The notes under the pieces were generated by a model, which saw only the letters and a program-made list of their open reading frames with translations, did no database searches and was not told the origin of the DNA. The position numbers and the translations under genes were made by a program. From Natronohydrobacter sp. (GTDB lineage: Bacteria > Pseudomonadota > Alphaproteobacteria > Rhodobacterales > Rhodobacteraceae): DNA of 64,000 bases. Location: assembly GCA_020832555.1 (NCBI GenBank), contig JAFIEM010000003.1, forward strand, positions 23,133-87,132, in the 5' to 3' direction. Of this stretch, positions 54,082 to 62,020 are shown piece after piece. The number at the start of each line of letters is the position of its first letter. Within the stretch, counting starts at the first letter, position 1.

Positions 54082-54393
54082 TCAAGCAGGCGGCAGATCG
54101 CGGTCGAGTTCTTCCAGCGATCCGACGCGCGCGGTGCCGTCGGCCATGGCTGGCAGTTCGATTTCGGTGCAAGTGCCACTGGCGACCAGTGTCCAGGCAT
54201 TGCCCTGATAGTCGACCGTCGATGTCCCGGAGCAGGTCGTGCCGGGGCCTGCGGCGCAGTCATTCTGACCGGCAAGCGAGATGCCGTAGCATTTTTCCAT
54301 CGCGCCGGATTGGGCATTGGCATGACCTCCTGCGAGGGTGAGCGCTGTGGCGAGTGATGCGGCCAGCGGAAGGGCGAGGGTCTTGGTTGTCAT
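54082..54393 (-). CDS. bufA: BufA, bufferin precursor peptide (DUF2282), copper-binding RiPP
   Basis: 103-residue exported precursor with a Sec-type signal peptide ([21 protein letters not shown], cleavage near residue 27). The mature part starts with the DUF2282 motif EKCYGI..AG.NDCA and has four cysteines: Cys35, Cys46, Cys54 and Cys75. In characterised bufferins, cysteines of this type are converted by BufB/BufC before export and the peptide captures copper in the periplasm. CAGPG-like spacing [13 protein letters not shown] is normal for the family. The gene is first in the bufA-bufB-bufC-doxX operon, divergent from sigF. An AGGAG site lies eight to twelve bases before the ATG. Confidence 0.92.
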   Translation of the reverse strand: MTTKTLALPLAASLATALTLAGGHANAQSGAMEKCYGISLAGQNDCAAGPGTTCSGTSTVDYQGNAWTLVASGTCTEIELPAMADGTARVGSLEELDRDLPPA

Positions 54394-54537
54394 GAAGTTG
54401 CTCTCCTGTTGAAGGGATGCTCTCTTGCGGTCCCGGAAAGCGTTACGCGAGGTTATGGCCGTCCATTACAGCCGTCACGCGGACGTGATCTTGCGCAAGC
54501 CTGTGCTGCATTTCTTGAAAAGCCTGGACCGCTGTGT

Positions 54538-54565
54538 GTAACACTCGGCAAATGCGATCCGAATA
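54538..54565 (+). promoter_or_regulatory. SigF-type ECF promoter upstream of sigF
   Basis: GTAACA (54538-54543), exactly 16 bases, then CGAATA (54560-54565). This fits the Caulobacter SigF consensus GTAACC-N16-CGAA. It predicts transcription starting near 54572, at or just before the GTG start codon, and implies autoregulation. Confidence 0.72.
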
Positions 54566-54571
54566 GAGGGT

Positions 54572-55123
54572 GTGAAGGATTTGCAAGACCTCGACGCTCT
54601 GGAGGAGTTGATGCGTGCGGCCAATCGCGGCGATGCCGTGGCCTATCGTCGTTTGCTCACCGCGATCACGCCGGTCTTGCGCAAAGTGGTGCGCGCACGC
54701 GGCGCTGCTTTGGGGCCGGAGAGCTGCGAGGATGTGTTGCAGGACGTGTTGCTCGCGATCCACAGCAAGCGGCACACATGGAATGAGGACGCGCCTTTGC
54801 GCCCGTGGCTCTACGCAATTGCGCGCCACAAGGTGATTGATGCGTTTCGCGTGCGGGGGCGGCGCGTCGAGCTTTCGATTGATGAATTTGCCGAAGGGCT
54901 CGCGGCAGAAGCGGGTTCCGACCCCACGGAGGGGCGCGATATGGAAAAGGTCTTGAATCAGTTGGAACCACGGGCCGCCGAGATCGTGCGGGGTTTTGGC
55001 CTGCATGGCGAGACAACGGCTGAAACCGCCGCACGCCTGGATATGAGTGAGGGGGCCGTGCGCGTGGCCCTGCACCGCGCGCTGAAATCCATCGTAAAAC
55101 TGCGCGAAAGGATGATCGAATGA
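54572..55123 (+). CDS. sigF: ECF RNA polymerase sigma factor, SigF type
   Basis: 183-residue ECF sigma factor. Region 2 is visible as NRGDAVAYRRLLTAITPVL...AEDVLQDVLLAIHSKRHTWNED-type segment (about 18-75; here ESCEDVLQDVLLAIHSKRHTW) with PLRPWLYAIARHKVIDAFR, and region 4 as GFGLHGETTAETAARLDMSEGAVRVALHRALKSI (about 147-180). It should be released by the membrane anti-sigma NrsF under metal stress to transcribe itself and the divergent buf operon. Start choice is open: GTG at 54572 would be nearly leaderless given the promoter, while ATG at 54611 has a strong GGAGGAG site. Confidence 0.9.
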   Translation: MKDLQDLDALEELMRAANRGDAVAYRRLLTAITPVLRKVVRARGAALGPESCEDVLQDVLLAIHSKRHTWNEDAPLRPWLYAIARHKVIDAFRVRGRRVELSIDEFAEGLAAEAGSDPTEGRDMEKVLNQLEPRAAEIVRGFGLHGETTAETAARLDMSEGAVRVALHRALKSIVKLRERMIE

Positions 55124-55752
55124 GAACCGATGACCTGATCGCTGCCCTGGCTGCGGACACAAAGCCGCAGGCACCGGTTGCCATTCGGATGGCGTTTCCT
55201 CTGATGGGGGCTGTCGGCCTGTCCGGTATCAGCTTCGCGCTGTTCTGGGGTTCAAGGCCCGACGTCTGGGCGGCGCTTGGCTCCATGGCGGTGCTAAAGA
55301 CCCTCGTGCCGCTGGTCCTTGTCGCGCTGGCAGCGGCCTTTGCGCTGGCGCTGGCGCATCCGGGGCGTGCTGGAAAGGGGCGGGCGTCAGCCCTTGGTGC
55401 AGTCATCGCGCTCGCTGCGCTGGCCTTTCTGTGGGCGCTTGGGCGCGAGGGGCTGGCCGGTCTGCAAGGCGCCTTGTCCACACCGAGTCTGATGACCTGC
55501 CTGATGTCCATCCCCGCACTTGCAACTCCCCTGCTGGGCGTGGCGCTCTGGGGGCTGTCCTCTGGCGCGTCGCTGCGCCCTTGGTTGACGGGTGCGATGG
55601 CTGGTCTCGCAGCAGGTGCACTGGCAGCGGCGATCTATTCGATCTATTGCGACAAGGACATGGCGCTCTTCGTTCTGCCCGCCTATGGAGTGGCCATCGG
55701 AAGTGTCACGCTTGCGGGATCGCTGATTGGGATGCACGTTCTGAAATGGTAA
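55120..55752 (+). CDS. nrsF: NrsF-type anti-sigma factor (DUF1109), six-helix membrane protein
   Basis: 210-residue inner-membrane protein that overlaps sigF by four bases. It begins with the DUF1109 signature MRTDDLIAALAADTKPQAPV and has six hydrophobic segments (about 25-45, 50-72, 88-105, 120-143, 150-172, 182-205). Cys127 in SLMTCLMSIP and Cys173 in YSIYCDKDM are candidates for the metal-sensing pair known for NrsF proteins. It should hold SigF inactive until copper or another heavy metal disturbs it. Confidence 0.89.
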   Translation: MRTDDLIAALAADTKPQAPVAIRMAFPLMGAVGLSGISFALFWGSRPDVWAALGSMAVLKTLVPLVLVALAAAFALALAHPGRAGKGRASALGAVIALAALAFLWALGREGLAGLQGALSTPSLMTCLMSIPALATPLLGVALWGLSSGASLRPWLTGAMAGLAAGALAAAIYSIYCDKDMALFVLPAYGVAIGSVTLAGSLIGMHVLKW

Positions 55753-55784
55753 CTTCCTTGGGTGAATTCCCGTATTTCAGAGGC

Positions 55785-55997
55785 TTCAAAGGTAGAGTAT
55801 TCTCGGCACGATCGGCGGAAATAATTCGAATGAAGACAAGCAGAAGGCGGTGTGCGGTGGCGCAGCTGTGCCGCGACTACGGCAGGAGCGATGCGTCTTT
55901 CTATAGATGGCGGGCGAAATGCAGCGGGGCGGATGCGTCGATGGTCAGCCGGTTGGAAGCTATCGAGGATGAAAACCGTCGCCTCAAACGGAGGTAA
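55785..55997 (+). pseudogene. remnant of an IS3-family transposase OrfA
   Basis: One frame reads RVFSARSAEIIRMKTSRRRCAVAQLCRDYG..DASFYRWRAK...RLEAIEDENRRLK and then stops. This matches the helix-turn-helix and leucine-zipper start of IS3/IS911 OrfA (RFTEEQII...VAELCRKYG..ASFY.WR.K...RLKALEDENRRLK). The start is degenerate, the end is cut at the zipper, and no OrfB or terminal repeats follow. It directly abuts an AraC remnant, so an insertion followed by deletion probably shaped this spot. Confidence 0.75.
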
Positions 55998-56009
55998 GCT
56001 GATCTGAGC

Positions 56010-56265
56010 ATGCGTAGCAACCCGTTGACCATGTCTCGCGCTTTCAAACGCGGCGCGGATCAGACACGCGCAAGCCTTGCTGGAACGCGGTGAAAGCGTG
56101 ACCGATGCAATCTTCGCATCCGGTTTCAACACCAGATCGAACTCCAACCGCGAGGTCTTGCGCGTCGTCGGCACCAGTCCGAGCGAATGGATGAAGGGAA
56201 GCGGCAACATGGCAGACAGGAAACTCGGCAAGATCGAAGGAGAACCCCGCCGTGACATCCCCTGA
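56010..56265 (+). pseudogene. remnant of an AraC-family regulator (C-terminal DNA-binding part)
   Basis: The frame ending at 56265 reads RIRHAQALLERGESVTDAIFASGFNTRSNSNREVLRVVGTSPSEW, the second helix-turn-helix of AraC proteins. The preceding segment PLTMSRAFKRG is in another frame, so an indel separates it, and everything upstream (sensor domain) is gone. No start codon serves it. It overlaps the GTG start of the CIA30-like gene by 14 bases. Confidence 0.75.
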
Positions 56266-56773
56266 CACCGTGATCGATGACCTTGCCGCCCGCCATCCGC
56301 ACGCGGCGAACGGGGCCGCGTGGGAGCTGGTGTCAGACCGCGTCATGGGCGGTGTTTCGCGCGGGGCGATGACCCGCGAGATGGTCCGTAACCGCCCTGC
56401 GCTGCGCATGAAGGGAGAAATAAGCGTTGAGAATAACGGCGGGTTTATCCAGATCGCCCTCGACCTTGACCCGCGCGGCGGCACGATTGATGCGCGGGCT
56501 TGGGCAGGTATCGAAATAGACGTCACCGGGAATGATGAGGACTACAATCTGCACCTGCGCACGCGCGATGTGGCGCGACCATGGCAGTCCTACCGCGCCA
56601 GCTTCCGGGCGACACCAGATTGGCACCGCATCCGGCTTCCCTTCGCCGACTTCACCGCACACAGGATCGATGCCGCGCTCGACCTGTCGCAATTGCGCCG
56701 GATCGGCATCGTGGCCATCGGTCGGGCGTTTGACGCCGATATCGCCATCGCCGGGATACGGTTCTTCCAATGA
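56252..56773 (+). CDS. CIA30 (complex I intermediate-associated) family protein
   Basis: 173-residue soluble protein with a galactose-binding-like beta-sandwich. The motif WELVSDRVMGGVSRG (about residues 24-38) and the C-terminal LRRIGIVAIGRAFDADIAIAGIRFF identify the CIA30/NDUFAF1 family. The bacterial role is not established; mitochondrial relatives help assemble complex I. A GTG start at 56252 is chosen because AAGGAG lies eight to thirteen bases upstream. It follows the AraC remnant. Confidence 0.78.
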   Translation: MTSPDTVIDDLAARHPHAANGAAWELVSDRVMGGVSRGAMTREMVRNRPALRMKGEISVENNGGFIQIALDLDPRGGTIDARAWAGIEIDVTGNDEDYNLHLRTRDVARPWQSYRASFRATPDWHRIRLPFADFTAHRIDAALDLSQLRRIGIVAIGRAFDADIAIAGIRFFQ

Positions 56774-56893
56774 GGCGAACGGGCTGAGCCCCATGCCGAT
56801 GGCGTCCAGAAAGACAATGGCAAGGATCAGGGTCTGCGCGGCAACATCAGGCGATTTCCGGGTCGGGCGTCAGGCGGCCGTCTGCACACCCGC

Positions 56894-57709
56894 CTAACCA
56901 GTGCGCGGCATCACCTCGGTTACGGCCCCTGCCCGGCTGAACATCTCGGCGCGCTTGACCCATACCACGATCATCGCCAGCGGGATGAACAGATACATGT
57001 CGAGCGGTTTGGTATCGGGCCACATCGGCATGTTGAGTTGCCAATGAAACAGCGCCGCCAGAAGGATACTGCCCCGCGCGGCATTGAAGAAGGCCGTCAC
57101 GATGACGCTGACCGCTGTCGCGCCCAGCAGAAAGGGCATCACCTCCCAACCGCTCTGTGGGGTGCCGCCGAGAAAGAAGGCTGGCACATGCCAGAGTGCC
57201 CAGACAACGCCCACCAGCAGCCCTGCCCAGATGGGCGCCATGGCGCGCTGCAGGACCGGTGTCGCGTAGCCGCGCCAGCCCAGTTCCTCCATTGGGCCGA
57301 GGATCAGCATGAACGCGATAAGCGGCAGAAGTTCGCGCAGCGGTGGCTGTGCCAGCGCCTCTCTGGTCAGGGTTCCGGTGACAAGCGCGGCGAAGTAATA
57401 GACCGCCGGAATGCCGACGATCAAGAGCAGATACCACCCGACCGGGGCGCGCCAAAGCAGCAGACGGGACAGGTAGCGGCGCAGGCCGGGCAGACCACCA
57501 TACCACAGCACCAGCAGGATCGCCGAAATTGCAGGCGACCAGACAGCCAGGATGAACAGCGGATGCGTGGCCCCCATCGGCCCGAGCGCGGCTTCGACCG
57601 CTTCCTGAAATACGAAGACCAACCCCATCCCTCCCCATGCAATCACAAAGGTCAGAATGAAGAACACCCACACGGAGCCGACGGGCGGTTCCTGAATACG
57701 CTGGTTCAT
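56894..57709 (-). CDS. CPBP-family intramembrane metalloprotease
   Basis: 271-residue inner-membrane protein with about seven or eight hydrophobic segments. The CPBP/CaaX signature is visible: EELGWRGY (Glu-Glu...Arg, about residues 139-146), LWHVPAFFL (about 167-175) and NAARGSILLAALFHWQLN (Asn...His). These are the metal-binding motifs of Rce1-like and bacteriocin-processing/immunity proteases. The target is unknown. It is followed on the same strand, upstream in transcription, by an epimerase remnant. Confidence 0.86.
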   Translation of the reverse strand: MNQRIQEPPVGSVWVFFILTFVIAWGGMGLVFVFQEAVEAALGPMGATHPLFILAVWSPAISAILLVLWYGGLPGLRRYLSRLLLWRAPVGWYLLLIVGIPAVYYFAALVTGTLTREALAQPPLRELLPLIAFMLILGPMEELGWRGYATPVLQRAMAPIWAGLLVGVVWALWHVPAFFLGGTPQSGWEVMPFLLGATAVSVIVTAFFNAARGSILLAALFHWQLNMPMWPDTKPLDMYLFIPLAMIVVWVKRAEMFSRAGAVTEVMPRTG

Positions 57710-57785
57710 CGAATCACTCCTTGGTTTATTCCCGGCTTTGACGAAGCCGCCCGCATTGTCACTTCAGAGAATTTCGTTTTGCGTT

Positions 57786-58138
57786 TCAAAGTGCAGTTCC
57801 GACGATCCTGCGGAATTCGACAAAAGTGCAGGTCCGCTTTGTGCTGCCCCAGTCATCCGAAAAGTGCCTGTAGGTATCCTCGATCTGTGGGGTGGTCTGA
57901 GGGCTATACGTGTAGAGTTTATCGGCCAACTTGAAGCGCGCGCAGACGAGCGTATCCGCAGTGCCATCGCATCGGAAAGCCCCGCGCCAGTGATAGCATC
58001 GCCCAAGGTAAATTCCACCCTATCGGGCGGGGTTGCGGGCCGGGTGCACTGGATGACCTGGACACGATCACCCCGCGCGGTCAGTGCTTCGGTTACCGAA
58101 CAGCCAACAGTACCGTAACCCAAAACGACGATGCTCAT
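57786..58138 (-). pseudogene. frameshifted and internally deleted NAD-dependent epimerase/SDR
   Basis: The N-terminus from 58138 (MSIVVLGYGTVGCSVTEALTARGDRV) is a Rossmann start of an NAD(P)-binding epimerase. About 50 residues later the frame loses similarity, and the +1 frame continues with ADTLVCARFKLADKLYTYSPQTTPQIEDT, which resembles the VDNLYMYGPQT..LTED segment of these enzymes and ends at 57786. The part between them (catalytic and mid-Rossmann region) is missing. The gene cannot make a complete enzyme. Confidence 0.7.
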
Positions 58139-58180
58139 AGTATCCTCATTTGAAATTATTACAGCATTGATCACTATGCC

Positions 58181-59032
58181 TCAGAACTCGGCGCGGGTGA
58201 TGGTGGCGAGGAAGAAGGGCGCATAGTCTTGCGTGCCCCACATATTGCCAAGCTCCACGCGCGCGGGGATCAGGAAGCCCTGATGCCGCGCCATCTCCAG
58301 CATCTGGCCGCCAAAGGGTTGCAGGCGAAACACCTTGTCGGGGTTCGCATCGGTCCAGCGCATCGCCCAGACCTCGACCAGTTTGCCGTCGGCGTCGAAA
58401 CTGATTTGCATCGGTTCGAGGTCCGGCGCATCGGTAAAGCGGACCTCGGCGCTGTCGGGGCCGGTCTGCACCCATTGCGCACCGAATTGTGGCAAAAGGC
58501 TTGCGGGCGCCCAGACCGATTCCAGCATCACCCGTGCAGCTGCGGCGCGGGCGTGGTCCTCGGTGCCGCCGATCCGGGCGAGCGGGATCAGCCCATGTAG
58601 CCAGAACTTGGTCCAGCTTTCTTCCCGGCCATCCGCGCGGTGATACCCGTCCGAGCCGCCAAACCGCATCAGCCCCGCACCAATATCGGCCTGCCAGACA
58701 AAGCCCCGCGCGGGGGGCGAAAGGATCTGGCGCGCAATCATCGGCATCGCATTACCGTTCATGATGAAGCTGCCTTCCATCTGAAGCCGCACGACACGGT
58801 GCAAAGGCGTGCCGGGGTCTATGGCGCGGGCGAAATAGCGCTGCGCCACCTCGGGCAAGTCTGCGACCATCGCTGGGTCGTAGAGCGTTGGTTCGGCCTC
58901 GCGTGTGGCCTCCAGCGCGGTCCAGACCCGCGTGGCCTGCGCGCGGTCGCGGGAATGGACCCAGAGGCTGAGGGCTGCGGCGGCGACAAGAAGGGCGGCG
59001 AGGGCGAGAAGGATGATCTTGAACAGGGTCAT
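58181..59032 (-). CDS. DUF6544-family protein (hypothetical, membrane-anchored)
   Basis: 283-residue protein with an N-terminal membrane anchor (residues 4-27) and a large beta-rich exported part. The opening of the soluble domain, ADLPEVAQRYFARAIDPGTPLHRVVRLQMEGSF, is typical of DUF6544 proteins, whose role is unknown. W and G positions throughout the domain look conserved. It sits 31 bases before an alpha/beta hydrolase gene in the same orientation (transcribed after it) and could share its transcript. Confidence 0.7.
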   Translation of the reverse strand: MTLFKIILLALAALLVAAAALSLWVHSRDRAQATRVWTALEATREAEPTLYDPAMVADLPEVAQRYFARAIDPGTPLHRVVRLQMEGSFIMNGNAMPMIARQILSPPARGFVWQADIGAGLMRFGGSDGYHRADGREESWTKFWLHGLIPLARIGGTEDHARAAAARVMLESVWAPASLLPQFGAQWVQTGPDSAEVRFTDAPDLEPMQISFDADGKLVEVWAMRWTDANPDKVFRLQPFGGQMLEMARHQGFLIPARVELGNMWGTQDYAPFFLATITRAEF

Positions 59033-59062
59033 GGGTCCGGGTCCTGAAGTCGTAAAGCGCTG

Positions 59063-60025
59063 TCACTCCGCGTCGGGCGGGGCGTGGGTGGCGAGGAATG
59101 CGGCAATCCTTTGACGGACCTCATCGTGCTGGCTCAGCAGCAGGTGGCCGCCCGTCTCGAAGAACAGGGTTTCGGCCATCGGCAAGCGTTCGGCCGCGAA
59201 GGCGGCGGTGGCGATGGGCGTGATCCGGTCGTCGCTTGCGTGGATGATCAGTGTGGGCGCCATGATTTCGGCGGGATCGAGCGCAGCAGCGGGGTCGATG
59301 GCTGCACCCTCATTTGCCAACCCGTTCCGGCGCTGCGTCACCGGCAAAAAAGCCGCGATCATTGCGTCGAGGAAGGCAGCCTCTGTGCTGGTGATCTGCG
59401 CTGTCAGCTCCGGCCGAGCGTCGAAAACCTGAGCCAAGGCGCGCGGCGACAGGCGCGTAAGCGCCCAGAGCGGCAAGTCGGTGGCGAAGAGCGCGTCATA
59501 GAGCCAGATCGGGATCGGCAGATCCTGCTCTTCGGCGTCAAGCGGGGCAAAGGGGGCGAGTGAAAGCAAGACCACCGCCTGCGTCCGCTCCGGGTGGCGA
59601 TGTGCAAAGTGCAGCGCCGGTGGGACACCGCCCGACATGGCGGCGACAATCACCTCGCCGATCCCCAGAGCATCCAGCGTCTCGGCAAAGGCATCGGCCT
59701 GCGCGGCGGTGGAGCCGTCCGAAGGCATTGCCGATCCAGGATAGCCGAAGCGTGACGGCGCGATCCAGTGGGTGCCTTCGGGCAGGAAGGCCTGCGCCAT
59801 CAGCGCACCCTGATCATGCCCGCCGCCCGCGCCATGGATCACCAGCACCGGCGCGCCTTGCCCTCCAGCCGTATAGGCGACAGAGCCAAAGGAGGTCTTG
59901 ACCTCCCGCGCCCCGACCTCCAGTCGCGCAGCGATGGCGCGCATGTCCTTGGTGTAAGCCCAACCGAGGACCAAGGCACCGCAGGTCGCAATCAGCATAA
60001 GCCATCCAAACCATCGCCAGCGCAT
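59063..60025 (-). CDS. alpha/beta hydrolase, membrane-anchored
   Basis: 320-residue alpha/beta-fold hydrolase with an N-terminal hydrophobic anchor (about 6-24). The oxyanion region is VLVIHGAGGGHDQG (about 55-68), the nucleophile Ser lies in VAAMSGGVPPAL (about 128-139), and the acid/His are in IHASDDRITP and ETGGHLLLSQHD. The elbow is A-M-S-G-G, not the usual G-x-S-x-G, as seen in some haloperoxidase-like or epoxide-hydrolase-like members. The substrate is unknown. It ends three bases after the beta-lactamase-like gene in transcription order. Confidence 0.82.
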   Translation of the reverse strand: MRWRWFGWLMLIATCGALVLGWAYTKDMRAIAARLEVGAREVKTSFGSVAYTAGGQGAPVLVIHGAGGGHDQGALMAQAFLPEGTHWIAPSRFGYPGSAMPSDGSTAAQADAFAETLDALGIGEVIVAAMSGGVPPALHFAHRHPERTQAVVLLSLAPFAPLDAEEQDLPIPIWLYDALFATDLPLWALTRLSPRALAQVFDARPELTAQITSTEAAFLDAMIAAFLPVTQRRNGLANEGAAIDPAAALDPAEIMAPTLIIHASDDRITPIATAAFAAERLPMAETLFFETGGHLLLSQHDEVRQRIAAFLATHAPPDAE

Positions 60026-60028
60026 GGC

Positions 60029-61903
60029 TCAGCCAAAGCCGCCGAAGGCCAGACCCCAATGCCGGAACAGCGCTGCCGTAACTGCAAGGGTAAGAACGAG
60101 GCCCAGATGGTGCAGACGCCGCCCGTGGCTCCAGCCCTTCCCGCGCCAGACGACCAGCAGCGCCAGCAGGATCAGCGCCAGCACCGCCAGGACATCGGCC
60201 AGCACCAGCACGGCAACAAACGTCGGTTGGGGATGGTCGATCAGGTATTCCATGCCAAGTTGCATCGCCGATGCCACCGCGATCCCGGTGGCGATGACCA
60301 GCAGCCAGATCACAGCCGCCGCAATCACCCCCAGACCGGCGACCAGCGTGCCGATGCGGCTGCCCCCCTTCAGCCCGCGCCGCCAGATCAGGCCAAGTAG
60401 TGTGGTCAGCGCCAGCAGCGCCGAGAGGCCGAAACCCGCGAGCGCCAGCATCGGATCATTGGCAAGGCGTATCCGCTCATAAGTCATGCTCCCCGAGCTA
60501 TCCATCAATCGCACCACCCGGCCCGTATCATCGCGAATCGCCATGATCCGTTCGCCATGAGGTTCCTGCCACAAATCCGGGGCTATGGGGTCATGCCGAA
60601 CCATCGCGCCCAGTCGCATCGAGGGAACAATGATGGCTCCATCAGGCTGCGCCTGCACGCTGATCTGCGGCGCGAAAGCCTGCAGGGGCCCGCTGAACTC
60701 GCGGCGATTGGCAAGGTAGCGCCCGGCCAGCTCTGCCGCCCGGTCGGCGGCATCGGGCACAGGCTGTGGCGCGGCATCTGACAGCCCGGCCTCGGCCGCC
60801 AGATGCGCAAGGATCAGGTCCGGCAGGATAAAGGGAAGGCTGGCCCCGGTGCCCCCATTCTGAGAAATAAACACACCCGCATCCAGTTCGGGGATGTAGA
60901 CCAGATTGGACAGGAACTCGTTCAGCCCGCCCGCATGGCCATAGGCCATGGTCCCGAACAGGGGCCGCGCCTGAAACCCGTGGGCCATATCCGGGCCCCC
61001 TTCCAGATCGTCGAAGAGCCGCGTACGCATCTGCGCCATCGTCTCGGGAGCCAGCAGGCGGTTGCCATCCAGCGCGCCGTCACCCAGCAGGAAGCGCAGG
61101 AAGCGGCCCATATCGGCGGCGGTGCTGGCAAAACTGCCTGCCGGGCCGAAGCTGCCGACATCGACGCGAAAGGCGGCATGGTTGATCCCGCCCTGCACCC
61201 GGTAGCTGCGCGACAGGGGCGGCTGATCGGGTCTTGCCATGGCCTCGCTGTAGGTCGTGTCCGCCATGCCCAGCGGATCGAGGATGCGCGTTTGCAGGAA
61301 CACCTCATAGGGAATGCCCGCCACATCCTCCACAATCTGCCCGGCCAGCGCTACGCCCCAGTTGGAATAGGCCGTCACTTCGCCGCGCGGAAACACCTGC
61401 GCGGGGGCCGAAGCCGCCAGCGCCTGCGGGCGTGGCAGCGCGCCGATGGCAGGATCGAACAGAGCATAGCTGTCCGCGAAGCCGGGGCGGTGGCTCATCA
61501 GTTGCGCAAGCGTCAGCGGCTCATCGCCGGGCACCGTAGTCTCGCGCAGATAGCCCGAGACATCGGCCTGCAGGTCAAGCGCGCCCTCCTCGACCAGCAT
61601 CATCACCGCCAGCCAGGTGAACAGCTTGCTGGTAGAGCCGATCTCGAAGCGCACATCATCAGGGCCTGCAAGCGTGCGCGCGTCAAGGTCGGCATAGCCC
61701 CAGCCACGCAGGATCACCTCTTCCCCCACCACCAGCGCGCCAATCGCGCCCGGTACGGCTTGCGTGGTCATGAAGCCCTCGGCCATGGCGTCGAAACGGG
61801 CGGCAAGATCAGTGCGCCCAGATGTTTGCGCATCGGTAGGCAGCGCTTGGAGCAAGATACAGAACAGAAACCCGAAAACCGCAGTCAGGCATCTTGTGAA
61901 CAT
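60029..61903 (-). CDS. serine hydrolase, class C beta-lactamase family, with C-terminal membrane domain
   Basis: 624-residue exported protein. A signal peptide (CLTAVFGFLFCILLQALPTDA, about 4-25) precedes a penicillin-binding/beta-lactamase-fold domain with the SxxK nucleophile motif STSK (in EIGSTSKLFTWLA, about 85-97), YSN (in TAYSNWGVAL, about 176) and HAGG (in YGHAGGLNEF). A C-terminal part with five or six hydrophobic segments (about 470-620) follows. Such esterase-like proteins act on peptides or esters in the periplasm. It starts the alpha/beta hydrolase-DUF6544 group. Confidence 0.84.
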   Translation of the reverse strand: MFTRCLTAVFGFLFCILLQALPTDAQTSGRTDLAARFDAMAEGFMTTQAVPGAIGALVVGEEVILRGWGYADLDARTLAGPDDVRFEIGSTSKLFTWLAVMMLVEEGALDLQADVSGYLRETTVPGDEPLTLAQLMSHRPGFADSYALFDPAIGALPRPQALAASAPAQVFPRGEVTAYSNWGVALAGQIVEDVAGIPYEVFLQTRILDPLGMADTTYSEAMARPDQPPLSRSYRVQGGINHAAFRVDVGSFGPAGSFASTAADMGRFLRFLLGDGALDGNRLLAPETMAQMRTRLFDDLEGGPDMAHGFQARPLFGTMAYGHAGGLNEFLSNLVYIPELDAGVFISQNGGTGASLPFILPDLILAHLAAEAGLSDAAPQPVPDAADRAAELAGRYLANRREFSGPLQAFAPQISVQAQPDGAIIVPSMRLGAMVRHDPIAPDLWQEPHGERIMAIRDDTGRVVRLMDSSGSMTYERIRLANDPMLALAGFGLSALLALTTLLGLIWRRGLKGGSRIGTLVAGLGVIAAAVIWLLVIATGIAVASAMQLGMEYLIDHPQPTFVAVLVLADVLAVLALILLALLVVWRGKGWSHGRRLHHLGLVLTLAVTAALFRHWGLAFGGFG

Positions 61904-62020
61904 TTGGCATTCCCCTGATGACCATTCGCAGCAAGTACCTTTGGCGCAGGTCATATCATCGCCTGCGAAGGGTCGGATTGATACAGGTCAATGCCCGCAC
62001 GCGATGGTCCGAGCAACGGG

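Noticed and set aside
56774..56893. A short minus-strand stretch reading LILAIVFLDAIGMGLSPFA that resembles the first helix of major-facilitator transporters
   Set aside because: Only about 20 residues, without a start or continuation; too little to call a gene or a remnant.
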